NCBI RefSeq assembly: GCF_014651235.1
Contig: NZ_BMWM01000002.1
Coordinates: 1-64,000, forward strand
Origin: Leuconostoc lactis KCTC 3528 = DSM 20202
GTDB taxonomy: Bacteria > Bacillota > Bacilli > Lactobacillales > Lactobacillaceae
Reading direction: 5' to 3'
DNA: 64,000 bases
A program made the position numbers and the translations under genes. Below, one piece after another: positions 41,641 to 50,086 of this stretch (position 1 is the stretch's first letter; each line of letters starts with the position of its first letter). The notes beneath the pieces were generated by a model. The model was given only the letters and a program-made list of their open reading frames with translations. It searched no databases and was not told the origin of the DNA.

Positions 41641-43695
41641 ATGCAACGAAATCCGTATTTAGAAGATCGGGATAAAAAAAATAGCGTCAGTGCTAACTTG
41701 CCAGTACGCTTAAATATATTATTAGGCATTGCGCTAACGTTGATGATTGCCTTAGTCATCCAGTTAGCGTTTTTAACGATTCAACAAGGGTCCTACTACC
41801 AAGGCGAAGTCAATCGTAGTGATGAAACGATTGAAAAAGGTAACGTTCCGCGTGGGATGTTTTACGATTCAACCGGCCGCGTGATTGTTGGTAATAAAGC
41901 ACAAGCGGCGATTACCTTTACTCGTGGGACGTCCGTTACAGCAGCGAGTATGCGGCAAACTGCTATTAAGTTGAGCCGATTTTTAACGGTTGATACGCAA
42001 CGTTTGAGCGAGCGTGCCAAAGCGGAATTTTACTTGGCTGATGACAAACAAAGTCAAAAGGTTGCCAAGCAAGTCACAAAGGCAAATGCTAAAAAAGGGG
42101 CAACCCTGACACCTGCTGAAGTGAATAATTTGATGGTTAATTACGTCCTCACCCATCATTTGACGGATAATGTGGATGATAACGCTGCGATGATTTTCCA
42201 ACGGATGAGTGGGGCTTACACATTGTCGACCACCTTCATTAAAGAATCTGACGTGTCAAATCAGGAATTAGCCGAAATTGGTGAACGTCTGAGTGAGTTC
42301 CCAGGGGTTAAATTAGGTACGAGTTGGACGCGTCAATACCCAGAAGGGGATGCCTTTAAAGCGCTTGTTGGGACAGTGACGAATGAAGCAACTGGTTTGC
42401 CAGAAAACCGCTTGCATACTTTGCTAGCGCAAGGTTATTCACAAAATGAACCAGTAGGTAATTCAAGTCTTGAGATGGATTATGAATCGATCTTGAAAGG
42501 ATCAGCCTCTCAGACGTTGGTCACGACAAATAGTGATGGCCAAGTGAAGTCGTCACAAGTTAAATATAATGGGCAAGCTGGGGATAACATTAAGCTGACA
42601 ATTAATGCACGTTTCCAAAGTGAAGTCCAAAAGATTTTGGAAGATAACCTACCAGGCGGTGATGTGCAAGGTGCTTACGCCACAGTAATTAATCCCTATA
42701 CTGGTGGGATTTACGCCATGGCCGGGGTTGATCGTGATGCCGCGACAGGTAAGAAAACAGCCAATCCCCTGGGGAACATTAATCGTGGAATTGTCATGGG
42801 ATCGGTAGTGAAGCCAGCGGTGCTTGCAACGGCCTTCCAAAAAGGGGTTATCTCAGCGAACAACACGGTCTTAAATGACCAAGCCATTAAGATCGCTGGG
42901 ACCCCAGAAATTACGTCTTACTGGAACCGTGGCGGAAAAGCCATTCCAATTGATGCACAAACTGCGCTAGAACGATCATCCAACACGTACTTTGTGCAGT
43001 TGGGGATGAAGATTGGTGGCCAGACTTATAGTCCTGGCTCACCATTAGCGTTACATGCGGACGCTTTCCAGACGTTACGTAATGGGTTAGCTCAGTTTGG
43101 TCTAGGCACTAAGACTGGCATTGACATTACGGGGGAAACGGCCGGTTATCGTGGCCCAACTACCGGTGAAGCACGTGGTAAATATTTGTATGAGTCATTT
43201 GGACAATATGATACTTACACGACATTACAACTCGCCCGATATGTCGCAACGATTGCTAACGGCGGTTACTTAGTACAACCACATGTGGTTGGTTCAATTT
43301 TGCAAAGTCAGCCCAATAGTGATCGTGCCAAGACAGTTTGGACAGCGTCACCGATCGTTCAAGGCCAGGTTAATCTCTCACCAAGTGAGTGGTCAATCAT
43401 CAAAGAAGGGATGAATCGTGTTGCCAATGGGTCGGATTCTTGGAACACGGGTGGTTCCGACATGCATAAATTAGTACCAAAAGTTTATGCTAAAACAGGA
43501 ACAGCGGAAACTAAGACTAACGGCCATGATACGTTTACTGAATCGATGGTCGCTTATGTGCCCGGTCAGCCTTTTGCTGTTGCGATGGCCATTCCGGGGA
43601 TGAACAATTACTTGGATGGTACGAACGGTAAAATATCAGCTAAAATCATTGATGCTTATTGGCAGTATGTTGAAGCGAAACCAGATGCAAAATAA
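41641..43695 (+). CDS. Class B penicillin-binding protein (PBP2B/PbpA type transpeptidase)
   Basis: About 684 residues. A short cytoplasmic tail and one membrane helix (about 22-45) lead to an N-terminal dimerisation domain beginning R-G-M-F-Y-D and a transpeptidase domain with Ser388 in S-V-V-K, S-S-N about 57 residues later and Lys618 in K-T-G-T. It cross-links peptidoglycan, probably at the septum or side wall. GGGGAT 6 bases upstream supports ATG 41641 rather than TTG 41629. No PASTA domain is present. Confidence 0.92.
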   Translation: MQRNPYLEDRDKKNSVSANLPVRLNILLGIALTLMIALVIQLAFLTIQQGSYYQGEVNRSDETIEKGNVPRGMFYDSTGRVIVGNKAQAAITFTRGTSVTAASMRQTAIKLSRFLTVDTQRLSERAKAEFYLADDKQSQKVAKQVTKANAKKGATLTPAEVNNLMVNYVLTHHLTDNVDDNAAMIFQRMSGAYTLSTTFIKESDVSNQELAEIGERLSEFPGVKLGTSWTRQYPEGDAFKALVGTVTNEATGLPENRLHTLLAQGYSQNEPVGNSSLEMDYESILKGSASQTLVTTNSDGQVKSSQVKYNGQAGDNIKLTINARFQSEVQKILEDNLPGGDVQGAYATVINPYTGGIYAMAGVDRDAATGKKTANPLGNINRGIVMGSVVKPAVLATAFQKGVISANNTVLNDQAIKIAGTPEITSYWNRGGKAIPIDAQTALERSSNTYFVQLGMKIGGQTYSPGSPLALHADAFQTLRNGLAQFGLGTKTGIDITGETAGYRGPTTGEARGKYLYESFGQYDTYTTLQLARYVATIANGGYLVQPHVVGSILQSQPNSDRAKTVWTASPIVQGQVNLSPSEWSIIKEGMNRVANGSDSWNTGGSDMHKLVPKVYAKTGTAETKTNGHDTFTESMVAYVPGQPFAVAMAIPGMNNYLDGTNGKISAKIIDAYWQYVEAKPDAK

Positions 43696-43698
43696 AAC

Positions 43699-43728
43699 AC
43701 CTGAAAATAACTTTCAGGTATTTTTTTA
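43699..43728. terminator. Terminator between the PBP and SDR genes
   Basis: ACCTGAAA (43699-43706) pairs with 43712-43719, then a T tract. It can serve both converging genes. Confidence 0.82.
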
Positions 43729-44337
43729 TTGCTGTGAAATCGCAACGGATTGGGCGATATAAGTATCAGGGTGTAAAATAAGTTGCGTGATAAATTCGGC
43801 AACGCTTGTGCGGGTAATTGGGCCACCAACAATTTGTTCGTGGGGATCAGTTTGCACGTGAATGGTCTGCATGATGTTATCATCAAGTAGCTCATTAGGC
43901 CGAATAATCGTATAATCGAGTGCCGACGACATAATCCGTGCAACGGCAGCGGCTTGATCGCCCATATAGGTGTTTTCGTTATCGGTTGTGCCGAGTAGAT
44001 TGGCCCAAAGATCACGCTTGTCATCGGGTAGTTCATTATGGACACCGATTGTGGCCACCCAAATTAAACGCTGCACACCAGCAGTGTGCATGGCATTAAC
44101 CACACTATTTGCAGCTGATTTTTGGCGGCCTTCAGCACCAATATTGGCATAAACGATGTCCACATCCTTCATCGCTGTGACGAGGGCATCTTCGTTAACG
44201 GCATCTAAGGCTCGAATGTCATGATCCGGCCGTGCGTGAAGTGAGGTTAAGATCGTGTCGGTATTGGTATGGGCAAGCATCGGCACCACAAGTTTTGCGA
44301 TTTGGCCATTGGCCCCTAAAATTAGTAGTTTTGTCAT
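43726..44337 (-). CDS. NAD(P)-binding Rossmann-fold protein (NmrA/SDR-like)
   Basis: A 203-residue atypical short-chain dehydrogenase. G-A-N-G-Q-I-A is the dinucleotide loop near the start. Later Y-T-I-I-R-P-N-E replaces the Y-x-x-x-K catalytic pair, as in NmrA-like proteins that bind NAD(P) without classic dehydrogenase activity. The role is unknown; redox sensing is possible. No Shine-Dalgarno is present, and a TAAAAT box lies a few bases before the ATG, so the mRNA may be leaderless. Confidence 0.8.
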   Translation of the reverse strand: MTKLLILGANGQIAKLVVPMLAHTNTDTILTSLHARPDHDIRALDAVNEDALVTAMKDVDIVYANIGAEGRQKSAANSVVNAMHTAGVQRLIWVATIGVHNELPDDKRDLWANLLGTTDNENTYMGDQAAAVARIMSSALDYTIIRPNELLDDNIMQTIHVQTDPHEQIVGGPITRTSVAEFITQLILHPDTYIAQSVAISQQ

Positions 44338-44346
44338 GATTTTATT

Positions 44347-44551
44347 TTAGCATGAAACGCCCAGAAGGGGTACAATGGTTATTAGTAATGGCAGCATGAC
44401 AGTGTGCTATTTGATCGACAATACTGGATACCCGTCTCCTGGCAGCAGACGGGTGGGTGCAACTGATCATTGTTGAAAAGATGGGGGTCAACTAGTACGA
44501 ACTGATCATGCCACCACGAACCGAAAAAAGTTATTTAAAGGAGCCATACTC
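44347..44551 (+). promoter_or_regulatory. Promoter and structured leader of the ABM-like gene
   Basis: TTAGCA-N18-TACAAT (44347-44376) predicts a start near 44383 and a UTR of about 170 bases. It contains a perfect hairpin ACCCGTCT/AGACGGGT (44430-44454, nine-base loop) and a direct repeat AACTGATCAT (44461-44470 and 44500-44509). It does not match a riboswitch I know. Confidence 0.5.
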
Positions 44552-45061
44552 ATGGAAATTAATTTAGTTCTAGCACCTGAACAATCGCCAGCTACATTAT
44601 TAGAGATGCAGGCTGCGCATCCTCAAAATTTCTTTTATTTGGGGAAAGTGTCGCAACTATCCGGCACGAATCTTTTGATTGTTGGTGAACCGGCATTAGT
44701 TCAGCAATTTAAGCGACCAATGCCTTTTAACAGTCGCGTCATTAATGGAGAATTGCACGGTAATTTTATCCATCAAATTGCGTTCCAAAGTAAGGAACAT
44801 AATGATGAATTGATTGGTCAATTGGTGTCAGCCAATGCCATTTTGGCACAAAGTGCGGATGGTAAGTCTGAGTATATGTTATGGACTTTTTGGCCAAATC
44901 AAGAAGCACTTGTTGAATTTTTGGAAAGTGATACTTATAAGCAAATGCAACGGTTGATGCGCAATGCTTATACGACGACTTATGCCCATGTGCTGTCAGA
45001 AGATCATCTCTCATTGATGCATAAAAAAGATGATGACAACAATCAAACGCAAAGCGTTTAA
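44552..45061 (+). CDS. ABM-like (dimeric ferredoxin fold) protein, possible heme- or antibiotic-type monooxygenase
   Basis: A 169-residue soluble protein. The C-terminal half (W-T-F-W-P-N-Q-E-A-L-V-E-F and the S-D-T-Y-K-Q helix) resembles antibiotic-biosynthesis-monooxygenase or TRAP-like proteins of similar length in Firmicutes. The N-terminal half is not recognised. The tail is acidic and Asn/Gln rich. Real function is unknown. AAGGAG upstream is clear, and a long structured leader precedes the gene. Confidence 0.5.
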   Translation: MEINLVLAPEQSPATLLEMQAAHPQNFFYLGKVSQLSGTNLLIVGEPALVQQFKRPMPFNSRVINGELHGNFIHQIAFQSKEHNDELIGQLVSANAILAQSADGKSEYMLWTFWPNQEALVEFLESDTYKQMQRLMRNAYTTTYAHVLSEDHLSLMHKKDDDNNQTQSV

Positions 45062-45070
45062 AACCGTTGC

Positions 45071-45099
45071 TTGCAATCCCTAAATTTCTACGCTAAAAT
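45071..45099 (+). promoter_or_regulatory. Promoter of the thiamine operon
   Basis: TTGCAA (45071-45076), 17-base spacer, TAAAAT (45094-45099). The transcript would begin just before the TPP riboswitch. Confidence 0.7.
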
Positions 45100-45117
45100 G
45101 ATGTCATAACTAAATAA

Positions 45118-45195
45118 CACGATCTGGGGTGCCGAGTTGGCTGAGAAATACCCATTGAACCTGATCGCGGTAATGCGCGCGAAGGGAGATTCATT
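45118..45195 (+). promoter_or_regulatory. TPP riboswitch
   Basis: Conserved parts are GGGGTGCC, CTGAGA (45141-45146), ACCTGATC (45159-45166) and GCGCGAAGGGA. ATCT (45122-45125) and AGAT (45187-45190) close P1. It precedes a terminator and thi genes, so thiamine pyrophosphate should switch transcription off. Confidence 0.95.
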
Positions 45196-45234
45196 GATGA
45201 AGACTAATAAGTGGGTTAAACCATACTTTTTATG

Positions 45235-45278
45235 ACCGTCACCTGTTTTTCCTGTGCGAAAAAAGGTGACGGTTTTTT
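45235..45278 (+). terminator. Riboswitch-controlled terminator
   Basis: ACCGTCACCT (45235-45244) pairs with AGGTGACGGT (45264-45273). An inner TTTTTC/GAAAAA extends the stem, and T residues follow. It lies between the TPP aptamer and thiW. Confidence 0.92.
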
Positions 45279-45321
45279 ATTTTTCTCGATCAGCAGCCCC
45301 AGTTCAGCAGAGGAGACGATT

Positions 45322-45846
45322 GTGGCAACAACGACAACAGCAAGGCTTGGTTCTCGGCGAACCGTACGAAAAATGGCGTTAGCAGGCGTGCTAACAGCCT
45401 TATCATTTGCGACATCTAGCGTCGTGGTGCTCCCCAATATGGCACCGTTTCAACATTTTTTTAATGTCATCACAGCGGTGTTGTTAGGCCCTTGGTATGC
45501 GATTGCCGTGGCGTTTTTGACCGGCAGCTTGCGGATGATTTTAGCAGGACGTCCGATTTTGGCAATTGTTGGTGCGGTGATTGGTGCGGGCTTGGCCGGT
45601 TTTTTATATCGCTGGACTGGCAAGTATAGCGCGGCGGTGATTGGTGAAGTGATTGGGACTGGGGTGATTTCAGCGATAGTTGCCGTACCGCTGATGAATG
45701 TGCTATACCATGCTCATGTGCCAAGCCTTTTCTTCTATATCCCTTTCTTTATGCCGGCCGCAACCTTCGGGGCTGTGTTAGGCTACTTATTCTTAAAAGT
45801 GACCCAAAAAACTGGTTTGTTGGGTCGTTTAATGGATCGTTTCTAA
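45322..45846 (+). CDS. thiW: ECF transporter substrate-binding component ThiW
   Basis: About 174 residues and five to six membrane helices: the S component of an energy-coupling-factor transporter, predicted to import the thiazole precursor hydroxyethylthiazole. I chose GTG 45322, with AGGAG 6 bases upstream; an open frame reaches back to ATG 45232 but that part is the riboswitch terminator. The shared EcfA/EcfT module must be elsewhere. It leads a TPP-regulated operon. Confidence 0.88.
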   Translation: MATTTTARLGSRRTVRKMALAGVLTALSFATSSVVVLPNMAPFQHFFNVITAVLLGPWYAIAVAFLTGSLRMILAGRPILAIVGAVIGAGLAGFLYRWTGKYSAAVIGEVIGTGVISAIVAVPLMNVLYHAHVPSLFFYIPFFMPAATFGAVLGYLFLKVTQKTGLLGRLMDRF

Positions 45847-45867
45847 ACAAAATGAACGAGGTTAATC

Positions 45868-46644
45868 ATGGATTTAAAAACTTTAAAAACAACATCGCCT
45901 TTAGTATTTAACTATGCTAACTATGTAACACCCCAATTTGTGGCTAACGTTGTCAATGTGGTTGGTGGCTCACCAATTATGGCCCGCGAAATTGCTGAAT
46001 TTCCAGATTTAGTGGGCGTCAGTGATGCCGTGGTGATTAATACAGGCACTTGGCGTCGGGCGGAATTACTGGAAACCATTAAATTAGCGCAATTGGCTAA
46101 CCAAGCTAAAAAAGTTGTAGTCTTGGACCCAGTGGCGGTTGGGATACCATCGCGTAGTGTGCCTGTTAAAGCGGTGATGGCAGATGCCAAAATTGATATT
46201 ATTCGCGGTAATGCAGCGGAAATTGCCTGGTTTGCCGGCATTGATTTTGCCAGTCATGGCATTGATGCTACTGGTGAGGGGGATTTGCTCATGATTGCAC
46301 AGCAGGCTGCCAAGAAAACTGGTGCTATTATTGCGATGAGTGGCGCCACGGATGTGGTGAGTGATGGGATGACAACGCAAACGATTGCCGTCGATGTCCC
46401 GTTATTGGCCACAAATGTGGGAACGGGCGATGCGCTGTCTGCTTTGATTGGTGCTTTTAACGGCGATGAAGTTTCAGTCACCAATACGGTGCGGGCCATG
46501 GCGATGATGAAATTAGCTGGTGTACAGGCTGCAAAAAAAGTTACGACTCCTGGTTATTTTGCCAATCAGATTTTAGATGAACTCTATTTATTAACAGCAG
46601 AAGCATTAGAAACATTTATGGCACAAGAGGTAAAAAATGGTTAA
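45868..46644 (+). CDS. thiM: Hydroxyethylthiazole kinase
   Basis: A 258-residue ribokinase-like enzyme that phosphorylates 4-methyl-5-hydroxyethylthiazole. Seen motifs are V-N-V-V-G-G-S-P-I-M early, V-V-L-D-P-V-A-V-G in the middle and N-V-G-T-G-D-A-L-S near the active site. It follows thiW by 21 bases with GAGG, and overlaps thiD by 8. It is a salvage route, fitting the ThiW importer. Confidence 0.93.
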   Translation: MDLKTLKTTSPLVFNYANYVTPQFVANVVNVVGGSPIMAREIAEFPDLVGVSDAVVINTGTWRRAELLETIKLAQLANQAKKVVVLDPVAVGIPSRSVPVKAVMADAKIDIIRGNAAEIAWFAGIDFASHGIDATGEGDLLMIAQQAAKKTGAIIAMSGATDVVSDGMTTQTIAVDVPLLATNVGTGDALSALIGAFNGDEVSVTNTVRAMAMMKLAGVQAAKKVTTPGYFANQILDELYLLTAEALETFMAQEVKNG

Positions 46645-47470
46645 TGAAACCCCACAAGTCATGACAGTTGCAGGCACTGATTCTAGCGGTGGCGCGGGTA
46701 TGACCGCTGATTTAAATACATTTGCGGCCCACGGCATTTATGGTGCGAATGTTGTCGTATCCGTGACTGCTCAAAATACATTGGGTGTCCAACACGTGCA
46801 CATGCTACCCCCTGACATGGTGATGGCGCAACTCCAATCGGTAGCAGACGATTTGGCAATTCGCGCGGTAAAAACAGGGATGCTCGGTGATGCAGCCACG
46901 GTTAAAACAGTCGCACAAGGACTGCAGCAATTTAATTTTGGGCCATTAATTTTAGATCCCGTGATGGTGGCTAAAGGTGGTGCCCAGTTACTGTCGGATG
47001 AAGCTGTGGCATCTGTACGGACGACATTGATGCCGTTAGCCACGTTAATTACCCCAAATATTCCTGAAGCTGAGGTCTTAACCGGTCGCACAATTCAATC
47101 GCCGAGTGATATTATGGCAGCAGCTGACAGGTTGCACAGTTTTGGGACGAAAAATATTTTAATCAAAGGTGGCCATGGCAATGCGCGCGTGGTGACAGAT
47201 TATGTGCGCTTAGAAAATGGCGAACATTTTTGGTTACAAACAACACGATTTGATACGCCTAGAACCCATGGTACTGGCGATACAATTTCAGCAGCAATTA
47301 CTGCCCAACTAGGGTTGGGCGTAACGCTGAAAACAGCGATTATGCATGCCAAAGCGTATGTCGATGCCACAATTCGCGATGGTATTGCGGTCGGTCATGG
47401 GCATGGGCCATTGAACCATTTTCCAAAAGTGACGCCTGAAAATCAGCCAGAGGTGTACGATGAAATTTGA
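46637..47470 (+). CDS. thiD: Bifunctional hydroxymethylpyrimidine kinase / phosphomethylpyrimidine kinase
   Basis: A 277-residue ribokinase-fold enzyme. It begins V-A-G-T-D-S-S-G-G-A-G with later L-D-P-V-M-V-A-K-G-G, K-G-G-H-G and H-G-T-G-D-T. It gives the pyrimidine diphosphate used by ThiE. It overlaps thiM by 8 bases and thiE by 11, so the operon is translationally coupled. Confidence 0.94.
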   Translation: MVNETPQVMTVAGTDSSGGAGMTADLNTFAAHGIYGANVVVSVTAQNTLGVQHVHMLPPDMVMAQLQSVADDLAIRAVKTGMLGDAATVKTVAQGLQQFNFGPLILDPVMVAKGGAQLLSDEAVASVRTTLMPLATLITPNIPEAEVLTGRTIQSPSDIMAAADRLHSFGTKNILIKGGHGNARVVTDYVRLENGEHFWLQTTRFDTPRTHGTGDTISAAITAQLGLGVTLKTAIMHAKAYVDATIRDGIAVGHGHGPLNHFPKVTPENQPEVYDEI

Positions 47471-48113
47471 TCCAGCAGTATTAGCACGCTATTTTGTCTG
47501 TGGCACACAAGACGTGGTCAATGAGACAGTTTTTTTTGATGTGTTGACCCAAGCACTACAGTCAGGCATTACGCTGTTTCAATATCGGGAAAAAGGGCCC
47601 GTTGCTTTGACGGGGAAGGATAAATTACGGGTGGCACAGCAGGTACGTGATTTAACCCAGCAGTACGATGTGCCGTTAATCATCGATGATGATGTGGCTT
47701 TGGCGCATGCCGTTCATGCGGATGGGGTGCATTTTGGTCAGGGAGATGGCGAACCAGCCGAAAATATCCAAACTGCCGGTAATCTTGTGGTTGGTATTTC
47801 GGTATCCAATCAGCAAGAATATGCCCGAATTGCGCACCTAGCCGGTATTGATCATATCGGAGTTGGGCCGGTTTATCCAACAACTAGTAAGGCTGATGCG
47901 AAACCGGCTATTGGCGTTACGAGATTACAGACATTAGTGGCGACAAGTCAATGGCCGAGTGTGGCCATTGGTGGGATTCAAACAGATAATTTAGCGGCTG
48001 TCTTAGCCACTGGTGTTGATGGTGCGGCAGTAATTAGTATGATTAGTCAGAGCCAAAATATTGCAGCAACACTGGCGTTTTGGCAACAAATCACCACAAA
48101 AAAAGAGCCATAA
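47460..48113 (+). CDS. thiE: Thiamine-phosphate synthase
   Basis: A 217-residue TIM-barrel enzyme joining the pyrimidine and thiazole parts. Signatures are Q-Y-R-E-K, I-I-D-D-D-V-A-L-A, D-G-V-H-F-G-Q-G-D and G-V-G-P-V-Y-P-T-T-S-K. It is the last gene of the thiamine operon and ends at a bidirectional terminator. No thiC or thiG is seen here, so thiamine is probably made by salvage of both halves. Confidence 0.94.
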   Translation: MKFDPAVLARYFVCGTQDVVNETVFFDVLTQALQSGITLFQYREKGPVALTGKDKLRVAQQVRDLTQQYDVPLIIDDDVALAHAVHADGVHFGQGDGEPAENIQTAGNLVVGISVSNQQEYARIAHLAGIDHIGVGPVYPTTSKADAKPAIGVTRLQTLVATSQWPSVAIGGIQTDNLAAVLATGVDGAAVISMISQSQNIAATLAFWQQITTKKEP

Positions 48114-48125
48114 GGCTCTTTTTTT
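48098..48125. terminator. Bidirectional terminator between thiE and pepF
   Basis: A run of A and GAGCC (48098-48109) pairs with GGCTC and a T run (48114-48125), ATAA loop. Confidence 0.9.
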
Positions 48126-49923
48126 AAACGAATTGTTCTGATAGTTGCAGGAATTCATCGATATCTTGTTGAATTAAGTCAGCACCCGCTTGCCAGAAGT
48201 CAGGTTGTGTCAAATCAACGTCGAGATGCTTTTTGGCAAGTTCTTCAGCTGTCATATTAGCTGTGTCCCGTAGCAATGCGATGTATTTATCTTCAAAGTT
48301 AGCCCCATCTTGTTGGGCACGTGCGTAAATACCCGCTGAGAAGAGATAGCCGAAGGTATAAGGGAAGTTGTAGAATGGCACAGAATCAATGAAGAAGTGG
48401 AGTTTTGATGACCAGAAGTGAGAATGGCGGACATCTAACATACCATCAAAAGCAGCCTCTTGCGCAGCATCCATCAATTCGTTCAAACGTTGTGGCGTCA
48501 CAACCCCGTTTTGACGTTCGGTATAAAAAGCATCTTCAAATAGGAAGCGGGCATGGATATTTAAAAACATCGCAATCGGATTGGTCATTTTAGCATCTAA
48601 CAGTACCAGCTTTTCAGCATCAGACTTTGCACCGCGAACATTGGCATCATTGACAATGAGTTCAGCGAACGTAGATGCCGTTTCGGCCACGTTCATGGCA
48701 TAGGCATCACGCCAAAGTGGTAGGTCAACAAGTTGTGCCGAGTGGAAGGCATGTCCCAACTCATGGGCAATCGTTGCGGCATCATTAACAGAACCCGTAT
48801 ATGTTAAGAAAATACGTGATTCATGTAAGTCCGGCACAGATTCCATGTAACCGCCAGGCTGTTTGCCTGGTCGGTTTTCCGCTTCAATCCAACGCTTCTC
48901 AAAAGCCATTTTGGCAAAATCAGCCATTTTAGGTGAGAATTGTCCGAATTGTTCAATAATGAAAGCTGCGGCATCATCATAAGACACATCGGTTGGTTGG
49001 TAATCACCAACATGCGTTAAGGGCGCAACTTGGTCTTGCCAGCCGAGCTTTTCAAGACCCAAAAGTTGCTTCTTTCGTTCAAAGTAGGGTTTAAACATCG
49101 CCTTGTTGTCATCTACGACGGCCCACATCGCATCCAAAGTGGCTTGTGACATGCGGTTCATTTCGAGTGGTTGTTCAAGATGTGACTGGTAACCATGAGC
49201 TTTTTGGTTCGTTAAACGGAAACCGGCTAAATGATTGAGCGTATCAGCGGTGAGATTTTCGGCACTGGCCCACATTTTTTCGTAGCTCGCCATAATGTTG
49301 GCACGTGTTTCGTTGTTAGGCTCACCATCTAACATGTTCAAAGCTTGACCAGCAGAAATCTGTCGCTTTTGGCCATCTTCGGCATCCGTATAAGTTAGGG
49401 ATAGACCAGCAGAAATCGTATCATAATGTTGGGACCAAGCTTGTTGTCCATCTAAATCAAATTGATTAATTAAGGCCTCGGTGTGATCATCTAGTAAGCG
49501 CTTGGCATCGGTGCGTAGCTCGGTGAGGTAGAATTGAATGGGACGCAAACGTTCGGTTGCGAGAGCGGCTGCAAATTCAGTGTCATCAAGTTGTAATAGC
49601 AGTTTTTTAAATTGATTCATGGGTGCCGCGAAAGCGACAAAGAGTTGCCCAAGTTTGTCAAAGTGAGGGCCGTAGGCGCTGTTACCGTAATCAACTGATG
49701 CCCAACCATTAATAAAAATACTAATCGTCCCTAAACCAGCACCGATTTTTTGTGCTAAATCAGACAAGTCAGCAATTGTCTCGGCAGATGGTTGGGCTTG
49801 AGCGACTTGTTGTGCAAAAGTTTGAATATCTTGCGCAACAGTTTGGTACTTATTTGCCAGTTCTGGAGACGTAATGCCGCCGGGATAAATGCTGTCTAAA
49901 TCCCATGTCTGTGAATACACCAT
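48124..49923 (-). CDS. pepF: Oligoendopeptidase F
   Basis: About 599 residues, an M3-family zinc peptidase acting on short peptides in the cytoplasm. The zinc site is A-H-E-L-G-H-A-F-H-S, with the downstream Glu in a helix near A-E-T-A-S-T-F-A-E-L. Length matches lactococcal PepF. I chose the ATG at 49923, which has AAGAGGT 6-7 bases upstream and starts M-V-Y-S-Q-T-W. The open frame extends farther to 50103 but would overlap the next gene. Confidence 0.92.
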   Translation of the reverse strand: MVYSQTWDLDSIYPGGITSPELANKYQTVAQDIQTFAQQVAQAQPSAETIADLSDLAQKIGAGLGTISIFINGWASVDYGNSAYGPHFDKLGQLFVAFAAPMNQFKKLLLQLDDTEFAAALATERLRPIQFYLTELRTDAKRLLDDHTEALINQFDLDGQQAWSQHYDTISAGLSLTYTDAEDGQKRQISAGQALNMLDGEPNNETRANIMASYEKMWASAENLTADTLNHLAGFRLTNQKAHGYQSHLEQPLEMNRMSQATLDAMWAVVDDNKAMFKPYFERKKQLLGLEKLGWQDQVAPLTHVGDYQPTDVSYDDAAAFIIEQFGQFSPKMADFAKMAFEKRWIEAENRPGKQPGGYMESVPDLHESRIFLTYTGSVNDAATIAHELGHAFHSAQLVDLPLWRDAYAMNVAETASTFAELIVNDANVRGAKSDAEKLVLLDAKMTNPIAMFLNIHARFLFEDAFYTERQNGVVTPQRLNELMDAAQEAAFDGMLDVRHSHFWSSKLHFFIDSVPFYNFPYTFGYLFSAGIYARAQQDGANFEDKYIALLRDTANMTAEELAKKHLDVDLTQPDFWQAGADLIQQDIDEFLQLSEQFV

Positions 49924-50086
49924 GTGAATACCTCTTTTATGATTTTCTTTCAAGTATACCATTTTATCATTTAAACATTGCAACATGATGAAGAAATTAT
50001 CATGAAATGACGTGAAAATAATAGAAAAATTGTTTGCGGGGATGTCAGCGGTAGTGTAAAATTGTTGTTTTAAGGGGTAAACAACT

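Noticed and set aside
41545-41646. Upstream start of the YfhO gene
   Set aside because: It would overlap the start of the divergent PBP gene; ATG 41544 begins the hydrophobic N terminus.
45232-45321. Start of thiW at ATG 45232
   Set aside because: That stretch is the riboswitch terminator hairpin; GTG 45322 has AGGAG at the right distance.
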